Assembly (NCBI GenBank): GCA_016869515.1
Contig: VGDZ01000025.1
Coordinates: 1-37,383, forward strand
DNA: 37,383 nt
Reading direction: 5' to 3'
DNA from: Alphaproteobacteria bacterium
GTDB lineage: Bacteria; Pseudomonadota; Alphaproteobacteria; VGDZ01
This document shows positions 1 to 7,267 of the stretch, piece by piece. The position numbers and the translations under genes are program-made. Under the pieces are notes generated by a model, which saw only the letters and a list, made by a program, of their open reading frames with translations, was not told where the DNA came from and did not search any database. Positions within the stretch are counted from its first letter, which is position 1. Every line of letters begins with the position of its first letter.

Positions 1-699
1 TTCGAGGATCGCGGCGCGGTGGTGGCCGAACCCTTCAGGCAATGGGTGATCGAGGACCGCTTCGCCGCCGAGCGTCCCGCCTGGGAGGCGGGCGGGGCGG
101 AGTTGGTCGGGGATGTGGCGCCCTACGAGCTGATGAAACTCCGCCTGCTCAACGCCGCGCATTCGACCTTGGCCTATCTCGGCCGGCTGCTGGGGCACGA
201 TTATGTGCATCAGGCGATCGGAGATCGGCGATTGCGGGCGGCGGTCGAACGGCTGTGGGCCGAAGCCGCGCCGACCGTGCCGGTGCCGACCGCGGACTAT
301 CGCCGTGCGCTGATCGAGCGCTTCGCCAATCCCGCGCTCAATCATCGGCTTTTGCAGATCGCCATGGACGGATCGCAAAAATTGCCGCAGCGCGTCCTGG
401 CGGGCCTGCGCGAGCGGCTCGCGCGCGGCGAGCCGATCGACGCCCTGGCCTTGACCGTGGCCGGCTGGATGCGTTTCATCGTGCTGTCGGATTCGCTCGA
501 CGACCCGCTCGGGGCCGAACTCAAGCGTCGGGCCCGCGGCACGCCGGCCGAAGTGGTCAGCGGCGTGCTGGGGTTGGCCGCGGTGTTCGGCGCCGATCTG
601 GCCGGGGCCAAGCCGCTGGTGGCGGCGACGACGCGATGGCTCGAGGCGCTGACCGCCAGTCCGGCGGCGGCGCTGGAGAAAGGAGTTGGGCATGCTTAG
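1..699 (+). CDS. Mannitol dehydrogenase/fructuronate reductase family protein (5' truncated)
   Basis: C-terminal 232 residues of an NAD(P)-dependent polyol or sugar-acid dehydrogenase of the mannitol dehydrogenase family (MtlK/UxuB/UxaB type). The reading frame is open from base 1, so the N-terminal Rossmann half lies outside the window. The stretch beginning YELMKLRLLNAAHS is the family's substrate/catalytic helix, with the Lys and the Asn-x-x-His that help polarise the carbonyl. The rest matches the all-helical C-terminal domain. The next gene starts inside its last codons, so the two are probably translationally coupled. Whether the substrate is fructuronate, mannitol or arabinitol cannot be read from this half; the isomerase and TRAP neighbours fit sugar-acid or polyol use. 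Confidence 0.85.
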   Translation, partial: FEDRGAVVAEPFRQWVIEDRFAAERPAWEAGGAELVGDVAPYELMKLRLLNAAHSTLAYLGRLLGHDYVHQAIGDRRLRAAVERLWAEAAPTVPVPTADYRRALIERFANPALNHRLLQIAMDGSQKLPQRVLAGLRERLARGEPIDALALTVAGWMRFIVLSDSLDDPLGAELKRRARGTPAEVVSGVLGLAAVFGADLAGAKPLVAATTRWLEALTASPAAALEKGVGHA

Positions 700-1483
700 G
701 TTGGCGGCCAATCTCGACTGGCTGTTCCAGGAATTGCCGATGGAGCGGCGCTTTGCCGCCGCCGCCGAGGCCGGGTTCCGCGGCATCGAGCTGTTGCGGC
801 CCTATGCCCATCGCGCCGAGGATCTGGAACGCTGGCGCGACGCCTCCGGGTTGCAATGCGTGTTGCTCAACGTGCCCTCGGGCGCGCCCGACAAGGGCGA
901 GATCGGTTTCGCCGCCCTGCCCGGGCGCGAAAGCGAGTTCCGCGACGGCCTCGCGCGCGGGCTGGACTATTGCGAGGCGCTCAACTGTCCGCGGCTGCAT
1001 GTCATGGCCGGCGTGCCCGCGCACGACGCCGACCGCGAGGCTTGCGCCGAGACCTACATCGCCAACCTGCGCCAGGCCGCCGAAAAGGCCGCCGCGCGCG
1101 GCGTGACGGTGCTGATCGAGCCTTTGAACGCCCGCGACATTCCGGGCTATTTCCTCGCCACCAACGCCCAGGCGCGGCTGACCATCGACATGGTCGAGCA
1201 TGCCAATCTGCGGCTGCAATTCGATGCCTATCACACCCAGATCAGCGAGGGCGATCTGTTCCGGCGGTTCGCCACCTTCCGGCCGCTGATCGGCCATGTC
1301 CAGGTCGCCGATCCGCCCGAGCGCCACGAGCCGGGCAAGGGCGAGATCAACTACCCCAATTTGCTGCGGCTGATCGAGGCCTCGGACTATGCCGGCTGGG
1401 TCTCGGCCGAATATCGTCCCTCGACCGCCGACACCCGCCGAAGCTTGGCCTGGGGTCAGGCCTGGGGCCTCAAGAGCGCCTGA
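692..1483 (+). CDS. hyi: Hydroxypyruvate isomerase family protein (Hyi/OtnI-like TIM barrel)
   Basis: A 263-residue AP-endonuclease-2-type TIM barrel. It keeps the Hyi/OtnI pattern: an N-terminal NLDWLFQELP strand, the metal/catalytic Glu in IEPLNARDIPGYFL, the QFDAYHTQI strand and the C-terminal GWVSAEYRP with a second acidic residue. The family interconverts hydroxypyruvate with tartronate semialdehyde, or 2-oxo-tetronate isomers in the case of OtnI; the sequence alone does not decide between them. ATG at 692 is chosen because AGGAG at 681-685 is ideally spaced; a TTG two codons upstream would sit almost on that site. It overlaps the upstream dehydrogenase by 8 nt, so the two act together. 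The gene converges on dctM, with 8 nt between the stops. Confidence 0.8.
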   Translation: MLRLAANLDWLFQELPMERRFAAAAEAGFRGIELLRPYAHRAEDLERWRDASGLQCVLLNVPSGAPDKGEIGFAALPGRESEFRDGLARGLDYCEALNCPRLHVMAGVPAHDADREACAETYIANLRQAAEKAAARGVTVLIEPLNARDIPGYFLATNAQARLTIDMVEHANLRLQFDAYHTQISEGDLFRRFATFRPLIGHVQVADPPERHEPGKGEINYPNLLRLIEASDYAGWVSAEYRPSTADTRRSLAWGQAWGLKSA

Positions 1484-1491
1484 ATCTCGGT

Positions 1492-2811
1492 TTAGCGGAA
1501 GGCAACCGAGGGGAACCACAGCACGATCTGCGGAAAGACCAGGCACAGCACCAAGGCGATGACCTGGATGATCATGAAATCCGCCATGCCGCGATAGATC
1601 GTGCTGAGACCCCATTGCGGCACCACCTGTTTGAGGTAGTAGGCCGACATCGCCACCGGCGGCGAGAGGAATGCGGTCTGCAGGTTGATGGCCACCAGGG
1701 CGCCGAACCACAACATGTCGATCTTCAGCGCCAGCACCACCGGATAGAAGATCGGCAGGAAGACCAGGATGATCGCCGGCCACTCGAACGGCCAGCCCAA
1801 GAGGAAGATCAGGATCATCACCACGATCAGCACCGCCATCGGCGGCAGCGGCAGCGACAACAGCGCGTCGGTCACCACCTGGGCCGAGCCCAGCCGCGAG
1901 AACACCGCGCCGAAGACGTTGGACGCCACTGCCAGGAACAGCACCATCGAGGAGGTGGTCATGGTGCTGATCATGGCTTGTTTCAGCACCTCCAGATTGA
2001 GGCGGCGATAGACCAGCGCCAACACCAGCGCGCCGGTCGAGCCGACCGCGGCCGCTTCGGTCGGCGTCGCCAACCCGCCCAGGATCGAACCCAGCGTGCA
2101 GGCGATCAGCGCCGCCAGCGGCACGATGCCGACAAACACTTCGCGCACGATCTGGCCGGTATCGTGCACCCGCTCGTCCTCGGGCACCGGCGGACCGAGC
2201 GTCGGGTTGATGAAGCTGCGGATCATGGTGTAGGCGATGTACATCATCGCCAGCATGAAACCGGGACCGAAGGACGCGGCGTAGAGCTTGGCCACCGACA
2301 CGCCGATCACCGGCCCCATCACGATCAACATGACCGAAGGCGGGATCAGGATGCCGAGCGTGCCGCCGGCGGCGATGGCGCCGGCGCTGAGGCGCGGATC
2401 GTAGCCGGCCTTGATCATGATCGGCGCCGCCATGATGCCCAGCACCGTCACCGCCGCGCCGACGATGCCGGTGGCCATGGCGAACACGGTGGCGGTCAGG
2501 ATCACCACCAGATAGAGCGCGCCGCGCACCGGCGCCAGCAGGTCGCGGAAGGCCTGGAACAGGCGCTCCATCAGGCCGGCGCGCTCGGTGATGTAGCCCA
2601 TGAAGATGAACAGCGGCACCGCCGCCAGGGTCTCTTCCTTCATCAGGCCGATGGTCTGGAAGAAGGCGAGATCGAACACCCGCGCCCCCAGGCCGACCCA
2701 GCCGAACGCCAGCGCCAGGAACAGAAGCGTGAACGAGATCGGGAAGCCGATGAAGATCACGCCGATCATCGAGATCAGCATGACCAGGCCGAGGATTTCG
2801 TTGAAGGTCAT
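1492..2811 (-). CDS. dctM: TRAP transporter large permease (DctM)
   Basis: A 439-residue inner-membrane protein, the usual DctM length. It starts with a hydrophobic MTFNEILGLVMLISMIGVIF helix and has a dozen or so membrane segments. The family signature GGTLGILIPPSVMLIVMG is present, as is a matching re-entrant-loop region in the C-terminal half (TAFLSPPVAMSAYYLK). DctM is the Na+-coupled translocation subunit of a tripartite TRAP importer. Its ATG overlaps the dctQ stop (ATGA), so translation is coupled. It is the last gene of the dctPQM operon. Confidence 0.95.
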   Translation of the reverse strand: MTFNEILGLVMLISMIGVIFIGFPISFTLLFLALAFGWVGLGARVFDLAFFQTIGLMKEETLAAVPLFIFMGYITERAGLMERLFQAFRDLLAPVRGALYLVVILTATVFAMATGIVGAAVTVLGIMAAPIMIKAGYDPRLSAGAIAAGGTLGILIPPSVMLIVMGPVIGVSVAKLYAASFGPGFMLAMMYIAYTMIRSFINPTLGPPVPEDERVHDTGQIVREVFVGIVPLAALIACTLGSILGGLATPTEAAAVGSTGALVLALVYRRLNLEVLKQAMISTMTTSSMVLFLAVASNVFGAVFSRLGSAQVVTDALLSLPLPPMAVLIVVMILIFLLGWPFEWPAIILVFLPIFYPVVLALKIDMLWFGALVAINLQTAFLSPPVAMSAYYLKQVVPQWGLSTIYRGMADFMIIQVIALVLCLVFPQIVLWFPSVAFR

Positions 2812-3371
2812 ACTTCGATCTTCTCGGTCGGACGGTAGATGCGGCCGGTGCGCCAGGCATGGACGCTCTTGAGCAGTTCCGAAGTGCCCTGGATCAGCAG
2901 CAAGAGCGCGGTCAGCGGGATCACCGACTTGAACGGCCAGATCACCGGCCGCCAGGCGGTCTGCTCGGACTTCTCGTTGATCGAGAACGAGTAGATCGCG
3001 TCGTCGATCGAGGTCGAGAACAGCATGATCATGGCCGGGAAGAAGAACAGCACATAGGCCAAGGTGTCGATCTTACCCTTGGTCCGGTCGCTGAATTTTT
3101 CCCACAGCATGTCGGTGCGGATATGCGCGCCCTTGAGCAGCGCGTAGGACGCTCCCAGCATGAAGATCGTGCCGTAAAGCATGTAGGTCAGGTCGAACGC
3201 CCACAGCGTCGGCGCGTTGAAGACGTAGCGTGCCGCCACTTCCCAGGTCAGGCCGCCGACCAGCGGAATGAACAGCCAGGCGAGCAGACGGCCGAAGCCG
3301 CCGGTGAAGGCGTCGACCGCCTCGATCACGCCGACGAAAGCGGGCGCGGCGTCAGGTGCGTCGGAAGTCAT
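2808..3371 (-). CDS. dctQ: TRAP transporter small permease (DctQ)
   Basis: A 187-residue four-helix membrane protein of the DctQ family. Helix 1 is around residues 28-48 and carries the LVGGLTWEVAARYVFN motif. Next comes WAFDLTYMLYGTIFMLGASYALLKGAHIRTD, a very typical DctQ stretch (tryptophan, then Gly-Ala-x-Tyr). Two further helices follow. It partners DctM. The length is slightly above average because of a loop with an acidic/aromatic insert (residues 105-140), as seen in DctQ proteins paired with TakP-like receptors. It is separated from dctP by a hairpin attenuator, which should lower its expression relative to the binding protein. Confidence 0.92.
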   Translation of the reverse strand: MTSDAPDAAPAFVGVIEAVDAFTGGFGRLLAWLFIPLVGGLTWEVAARYVFNAPTLWAFDLTYMLYGTIFMLGASYALLKGAHIRTDMLWEKFSDRTKGKIDTLAYVLFFFPAMIMLFSTSIDDAIYSFSINEKSEQTAWRPVIWPFKSVIPLTALLLLIQGTSELLKSVHAWRTGRIYRPTEKIEV

Positions 3372-3395
3372 GGCGATTCTCAGGTCGGAAGGCGC

Positions 3396-3428
3396 AAAAA
3401 GAAACGGGGCGGCGTCTCCGCCGCCCCG
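3396..3428 (-). terminator. Intrinsic attenuator between dctP and dctQM
   Basis: A perfect 10-bp GC stem pairs 3405-3414 with 3419-3428 around a 4-nt loop. Read on the minus strand it is followed at once by TTTCTTTTT (3396-3404). This is a classical Rho-independent terminator placed after the dctP stop and upstream of dctQ. There is no other promoter visible for dctQM, so it most likely works as a partial terminator giving more periplasmic receptor than permease. Confidence 0.85.
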
Positions 3429-3438
3429 CCGTCTCAGG

Positions 3439-4539
3439 CTACTTCTTTTCGGGCCAGTAGTAGTTGGCCGCGAACTCGTAAGGCGGGAACATGAAGCGCT
3501 TGGCCGGCACCACCAGATTGGCGTAGGCCCGCTGCGAGTCCCAAACCTTCTTGAAGAACGGGTTCTTGGCGGCTTCCTCGGCGGCCAGCTTGTCCCAGGC
3601 CTTGAGGAATTCGTACAGGATTTCGTTCGGCGTCTTGAGGATCCGCACGCCGTGCTTTTCCTGCAGTTCCTTCAGCGCCTCGGCGTTCTGCTTCTGCCAC
3701 TTCGGCCACCAGATGATGAAGGCCTCGTTGGCCGCCGACTTGACGATCTCTTGCAGATCCGGCGCCAGGCTCTTCCAAACGTCGCCGTTGATCAGCAGCT
3801 CGCCGACGGTGACGTTCTCGTGCATGCCGGGCGTGTAGTGGATCTTCCAGACGTTGTGGAAGCCGAGCCGCAGATCCTCGACCCCGCCAACCCACTCGGC
3901 GCAATCGATCACGCCGCGCTGGGCCGAGGGGATGATTTCGCCGCCCGGCATGTTGACCACGCGCATGCCCATGGCGGTGAAGACCTCGGCGGCCATGCCG
4001 GTCTGGCGGCACTTCATGCCTTTGAAATCGGCCAAGTCCTTGATTTCGCGCTGGAACCAGCCGAAGGCCTGCGGGCCGGCCGGCAGGATCGGGAACACCA
4101 CGACGTTGAGCTTGAGCACGTCGCGGTAGAACTCCTGGTAAAGCTCCCAGCCGCCGCCGTGATACATCCAGCCCATGTAGTCGATGAAGTCCATGCCGAA
4201 AGTGCCGCCGGGACCGCCGGTGAACAGCACCGCGGTCTTGTTCTTGCCCACCCAGTAGGCCGCCCAGGAATGGCCGCCGTCGATCACTTTCTTGTGGGTG
4301 GCGTCGAGCACTTCGAACGCCGGCACGACCGCACCCGCCGGGTCGGTCTTGAACTTGAGCCGGCCGCCCGAGATCTTGTCGACGCGCTCGGCGAAGTAGA
4401 CGAACTGCTCGTGCAGCGTCAGCGAAGCCGGCCAGGTCGACTGCGTGTTCAGCGTGCGCGATTGCTGCGCCGACGCCATGCCGGCGCCGAGCGCGATGCC
4501 CGCCGCGGCAATGACGCCCAACCAACTAGATTTCACCAT
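3439..4539 (-). CDS. dctP: TRAP transporter periplasmic substrate-binding protein (DctP family, TakP-like)
   Basis: A 366-residue secreted receptor. Signal peptide residues 1-25 end in MASA-QQ. The mature protein has the DctP fold. The substrate-carboxylate Arg lies in KGMKCRQTGMAAEVF, and the CAEWVGGVEDLRLGF stretch has the Glu-Trp pair found in TakP-type receptors for 2-oxo acids and related monocarboxylates. WKIHYTPGMHE continues that match. A small organic acid is therefore the best guess for the ligand, but it is not proven. The start is fixed by GGGAGG just upstream. It is the first gene of dctPQM. Confidence 0.93.
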   Translation of the reverse strand: MVKSSWLGVIAAAGIALGAGMASAQQSRTLNTQSTWPASLTLHEQFVYFAERVDKISGGRLKFKTDPAGAVVPAFEVLDATHKKVIDGGHSWAAYWVGKNKTAVLFTGGPGGTFGMDFIDYMGWMYHGGGWELYQEFYRDVLKLNVVVFPILPAGPQAFGWFQREIKDLADFKGMKCRQTGMAAEVFTAMGMRVVNMPGGEIIPSAQRGVIDCAEWVGGVEDLRLGFHNVWKIHYTPGMHENVTVGELLINGDVWKSLAPDLQEIVKSAANEAFIIWWPKWQKQNAEALKELQEKHGVRILKTPNEILYEFLKAWDKLAAEEAAKNPFFKKVWDSQRAYANLVVPAKRFMFPPYEFAANYYWPEKK

Positions 4540-4595
4540 GTGATACCTCCCAGATCGATCAGTGACGTTATTCGAACTCCCCCCGTGCCGGATCG

Positions 4596-4624
4596 ACTTT
4601 ATGGACCCCCCGGGCCTGAGTCAA
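4596..4624 (-). promoter_or_regulatory. Sigma-70-type promoter of dctPQM
   Basis: On the minus strand TTGACT (4619-4624) is separated by exactly 17 bp from TAAAGT (4596-4601). The predicted start near 4589 leaves a leader of about 50 nt before the dctP ATG. Found by eye only. Confidence 0.6.
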
Positions 4625-4636
4625 TCGCAGCGCCAC

Positions 4637-5740
4637 TTACGCCGCGGCCAGCTTGTGGATCAGGTAGTCGAGATTGTCGGTGTCGAAGCCGCCCTCGAAC
4701 TGCGTCAACACGCGGGTGATGACGCGCTGGCGGAAGCGTTCGCGGTCGTTGGGACCGCCGTCATAGCTGGTCTCGCGCGCCACTTCCAACGCCGCCCGGA
4801 TGACGTCGTGGAAACGCCGCGGGATGGCCGAACGCTCGAGCAGCGAGTTGATCCCGCGCCCGCTCATGTCGTTGAGCAGCAGGTAGACGTTGCCGGGCGA
4901 GACGTTGGTCAGCCTGGCGATGGCGGATTCGAAGAACAGGATGTCGCCCATGCACAGCGCGCGCACGACGATGGTCGGCGTCAGCCGCTTGTTGGCATGC
5001 AGCTGGTCGACCAGCGCGTCGATGGTGAAGCGGTCGGCATCGGCCGACAAGAGCGAGATGGTGGCGCGCTCGCGCGCCTGCAGGATCAGATCGGTGGCCA
5101 TGCTCTCGGGCAGCTGATGGCGCGTCACCAGCTCGTCGCGCAGCCGCTGCGAGACCTTGGCCACCAGCCGCTCGGACACCGCCACCGGCAGCGTCCGGCG
5201 ATGCACGATCGCGGCGCCGACGGTCTCGTCGTTGCCGTGGCGCTCGATCACCTTGACGAAGGTCTTTTCCGAGATCTGGGCGCCGTCATTGGCCATCAGC
5301 GTCGCCACCACCTCGGTCTTGCCGGTGTCGGCCAGCGCGTCCGAGACCTTTTCCGACACCATCGGCCGACGCGCCACCGCCAGCTGCTTGGCGGTGTCGT
5401 TGGTGCGCACCACCTCGAGCAAATCGTCCTCGCTCAACACCGAGGAATAAGTCAGGATCGGCAGCGCCACCGATTCGACGTCCTTAGCCATGGCCTTGGC
5501 GACGTCGCGCGGCACCGCCGGGTTGTCCTTGAGGTTTTCGGCCAGCATCTGGCGGACCTTGACCTCGACGTCGCGCATCATGGCGCGGATGATGTCCTCG
5601 GCCAACTTGCGTTCGGCGTCGGACAGCGGATGCGAAAATTCGCGCGCCACCTTGGCGGCGGTGTCGGCGCGGGTGGTCGAAGACGGATCGTTCAACAGCC
5701 GCTGAACGTCGGCCGGCGTGAGATGGAACTGTTCGGTCAC
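4637..5740 (-). CDS. DUF2336 domain-containing protein
   Basis: A 367-residue cytoplasmic, largely alpha-helical protein of the DUF2336 family, which is almost restricted to Alphaproteobacteria and has no firmly assigned function. The N-terminal half carries HEAT-like helical repeats (for example AEDIIRAMMRDVEVKVRQML and SEKVSDALADTGKTEVVATL). The C-terminal part reads NVSPGNVYLLLNDMSGRGIN, a hallmark of the family. The start is the GTG at 5740, where homology begins and a GGAG precedes; upstream in-frame codons give a low-complexity sequence unlike the family. It lies 52 nt downstream of the TonB-like gene on the same strand, so it may be read through from the riboswitch-controlled transcript. 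Confidence 0.85.
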   Translation of the reverse strand: MTEQFHLTPADVQRLLNDPSSTTRADTAAKVAREFSHPLSDAERKLAEDIIRAMMRDVEVKVRQMLAENLKDNPAVPRDVAKAMAKDVESVALPILTYSSVLSEDDLLEVVRTNDTAKQLAVARRPMVSEKVSDALADTGKTEVVATLMANDGAQISEKTFVKVIERHGNDETVGAAIVHRRTLPVAVSERLVAKVSQRLRDELVTRHQLPESMATDLILQARERATISLLSADADRFTIDALVDQLHANKRLTPTIVVRALCMGDILFFESAIARLTNVSPGNVYLLLNDMSGRGINSLLERSAIPRRFHDVIRAALEVARETSYDGGPNDRERFRQRVITRVLTQFEGGFDTDNLDYLIHKLAAA

Positions 5741-5792
5741 GGATCGGGACTCCAGGCGACTACTTTCGCAAGATTTCCGGCATTTGGCGAGT

Positions 5793-6509
5793 TCAATCTT
5801 GCAGCCGGAAGACGATCGGCACGTCGATCCGGCCGCCGACGGCGTGCCCATCGCGCTCGGCCGGGCGATAGCGCCAGGTGCGCACCGCCGCCTCGGCGGC
5901 GCGGTCCAGCGACGCATGGCCCGAGCTTTCCAACACCTCGGTGCGCTCGGCCCGGCCCTGGGCATCGACCGTCACCCGCATCAGCACCCGGCCCTCGATC
6001 TGGCGCCGCCGTGCCGAAAGCGGATAGGCCGGCGGCTGGCCACCTGCGATCGCCGCCTCGCGCGCCGGGGGCGGGGCGGGCACGGAAGTCGGCGCGGCGA
6101 TCGGGGGCGTAGCCAGGGCGGCCAGGTCTTGCCCTGGGCTGGCGCTGTCCGTCGGCGCTTCGGTCGCGGCAGCGCTTTCGCGCGGGGCGTCGGCGGGCCG
6201 AGCGCGCGGCAAAGGCGGCGTCTTGCGCGTCGCGGCGGGAGGTGGCGGCGGCGCAGGGAGCGGATCGAGGGCGGCGCGTGTCGGGGCCGAAGCGGGCGCA
6301 GGCCTTGTCTGCGGCGCCAAGCTCGGCGGCGCCTCGACGGTGGCTTCGATCGCCGCCGGAACGATCTCGACCACAATGCTCGGCTCGGGATCGGGCGCAA
6401 GATCGCTGGGGCCGGGCCAAGCCCACAACGCCACCCCCAGCGCAGCGCCGTGTCCGGCCGCGGAGCCCAAAGCCGCCAATCCCGAAATCGATCGCCAACC
6501 CGCCGCCAT
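5793..6509 (-). CDS. tonB: TonB family protein, cobalamin-riboswitch controlled
   Basis: A 238-residue protein with TonB layout: a short cytoplasmic start, one membrane helix (about residues 10-32, [21 protein letters not shown]), a long Pro/Ala-rich periplasmic linker (about 45-160), then a C-terminal TonB domain. The domain shows [18 protein letters not shown] and ends in [12 protein letters not shown] and VPIVF. TonB passes energy from ExbBD to outer-membrane receptors. The upstream riboswitch ties this copy to vitamin B12, so a BtuB-type receptor is the likely client. I prefer the ATG at 6509, preceded by GGGA; a GTG at 6536 would add nine non-conserved residues and lie against the riboswitch. 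Confidence 0.85.
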   Translation of the reverse strand: MAAGWRSISGLAALGSAAGHGAALGVALWAWPGPSDLAPDPEPSIVVEIVPAAIEATVEAPPSLAPQTRPAPASAPTRAALDPLPAPPPPPAATRKTPPLPRARPADAPRESAAATEAPTDSASPGQDLAALATPPIAAPTSVPAPPPAREAAIAGGQPPAYPLSARRRQIEGRVLMRVTVDAQGRAERTEVLESSGHASLDRAAEAAVRTWRYRPAERDGHAVGGRIDVPIVFRLQD

Positions 6510-6544
6510 TTCGTCCCACCCGACGTCGACGCGCACAGCCTCAG

Positions 6545-6721
6545 CGACGGCAGGTCTCCTGGCTCGCGGGTCGACGCCCTCGGTCCGGCCTTCCCGGGCA
6601 TCGCTGCCCAGTGGCGGTTTGGACCCGGGCTCGCCGCCTACAGTTGCGGGGGCAGCCGCGGCTTGCGATCCGCTCGGATCGGAACCGCATTCCCTTGCAA
6701 ATCCCGTTGCGGGAACCGTCT
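6545..6721 (-). ncRNA. Cobalamin riboswitch
   Basis: Read on the minus strand, this leader carries the cobalamin-aptamer landmarks in order. GGGAATGCGG is near the 5' end. CCCCCGCAACTGTAGG is at 6652-6637. The GCCACTG box is at 6615-6609. A distal arm, GACCCGCGAGCCAGGAGACC followed by TGCC, occupies 6572-6549. Together these define an adenosylcobalamin-type riboswitch. It ends about 35-40 nt before the ATG of the TonB-family gene and lacks an obvious T-run terminator, so control is probably at translation initiation. High B12 would be expected to shut off tonB. Confidence 0.93.
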
Positions 6722-6727
6722 AAACCC

Positions 6728-6755
6728 AGTATGCGACCCGGGATCGGACTGTCAA
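6728..6755 (-). promoter_or_regulatory. Promoter of the riboswitch-tonB transcript
   Basis: A consensus TTGACA (6750-6755, minus strand) is followed after 16 bp by CATACT (6728-6733). The predicted transcription start near 6721 coincides with the 5' end of the riboswitch, which supports both calls. Confidence 0.6.
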
Positions 6756-6778
6756 TCGCGGGGCGCGCGGGGGCCGGG

Positions 6779-7159
6779 ATGCGGACGGTGTTGGCGGCGG
6801 TTTTGGCGGCGACCGGGCTGGCGGGACAGGCCTGGGCCTCGGGCGATGTCGCCAAGGGCGAACGCGTTTTCCAGAAGTGCAAGGCCTGCCACACCATCGA
6901 AGCCGACGGCAAGCACGAGGTCGGACCCAACCTGCATGGCATATTCGGTCGCCGCGCCGGAACGCGCGAGGGCTTCCGCTTTTCGACCGCGTTGACCGAG
7001 CGCGGCAAGGCCGGGCTGAACTGGGACGATGCCGCGCTCGATGCCTATATGGCGGATCCCAAGGGCTACATCCCAGGCAACAAGATGGTGTTCGTCGGCA
7101 TCCGACGCGAAGACGAGCGCCGCGATCTGATCGCCTATCTCAAGCGCGCCGGCGATTAG
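6779..7159 (+). CDS. Class I c-type cytochrome (cytochrome c2/c550-like)
   Basis: A 126-residue periplasmic electron carrier. Signal peptide residues 1-20 end in AWA-SG. Covalent haem site CKACH is at residues 34-38. A mitochondrial-type core follows ([14 protein letters not shown], then [14 protein letters not shown] with the axial Met at about 103) and the C-terminal helix [12 protein letters not shown] start at 6779 because it gives a clean signal peptide; the in-frame ATG at 6731 would overlap the divergent riboswitch promoter. It probably shuttles electrons between the bc1 complex and an oxidase or periplasmic dehydrogenase; nothing nearby names the partner. Confidence 0.9.
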   Translation: MRTVLAAVLAATGLAGQAWASGDVAKGERVFQKCKACHTIEADGKHEVGPNLHGIFGRRAGTREGFRFSTALTERGKAGLNWDDAALDAYMADPKGYIPGNKMVFVGIRREDERRDLIAYLKRAGD

Positions 7160-7217
7160 GGAGCGTCCCAAGCGCGCCGTCGACTAAGGCCTGCTTGGCG
7201 CGGCGGCGCGGCTTGGG
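7141..7217 (+). repeat. Duplicated cytochrome 3' end with imperfect hairpin
   Basis: The last bases of the cytochrome gene (7141-7160, encoding KRAGD-stop) are repeated with few changes at 7169-7189, where they would encode KRAVD-stop. The second copy also forms the left arm of an imperfect hairpin: 7167-7179 pairs with 7204-7217 with one bulged base around a loop of about 24 nt. No T-run follows, so it is not a standard intrinsic terminator. Confidence 0.5.
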
Positions 7218-7267
7218 CTAGACTCGGACTCGCAAGCGGCGCATCGTGGCGCCGGGGTGGGGGCCGC

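Noticed and set aside
6731-6778. Longer start for the cytochrome c gene (ATG at 6731)
   Set aside because: It would overlap the divergent riboswitch promoter and put 16 extra residues before a clean signal peptide.
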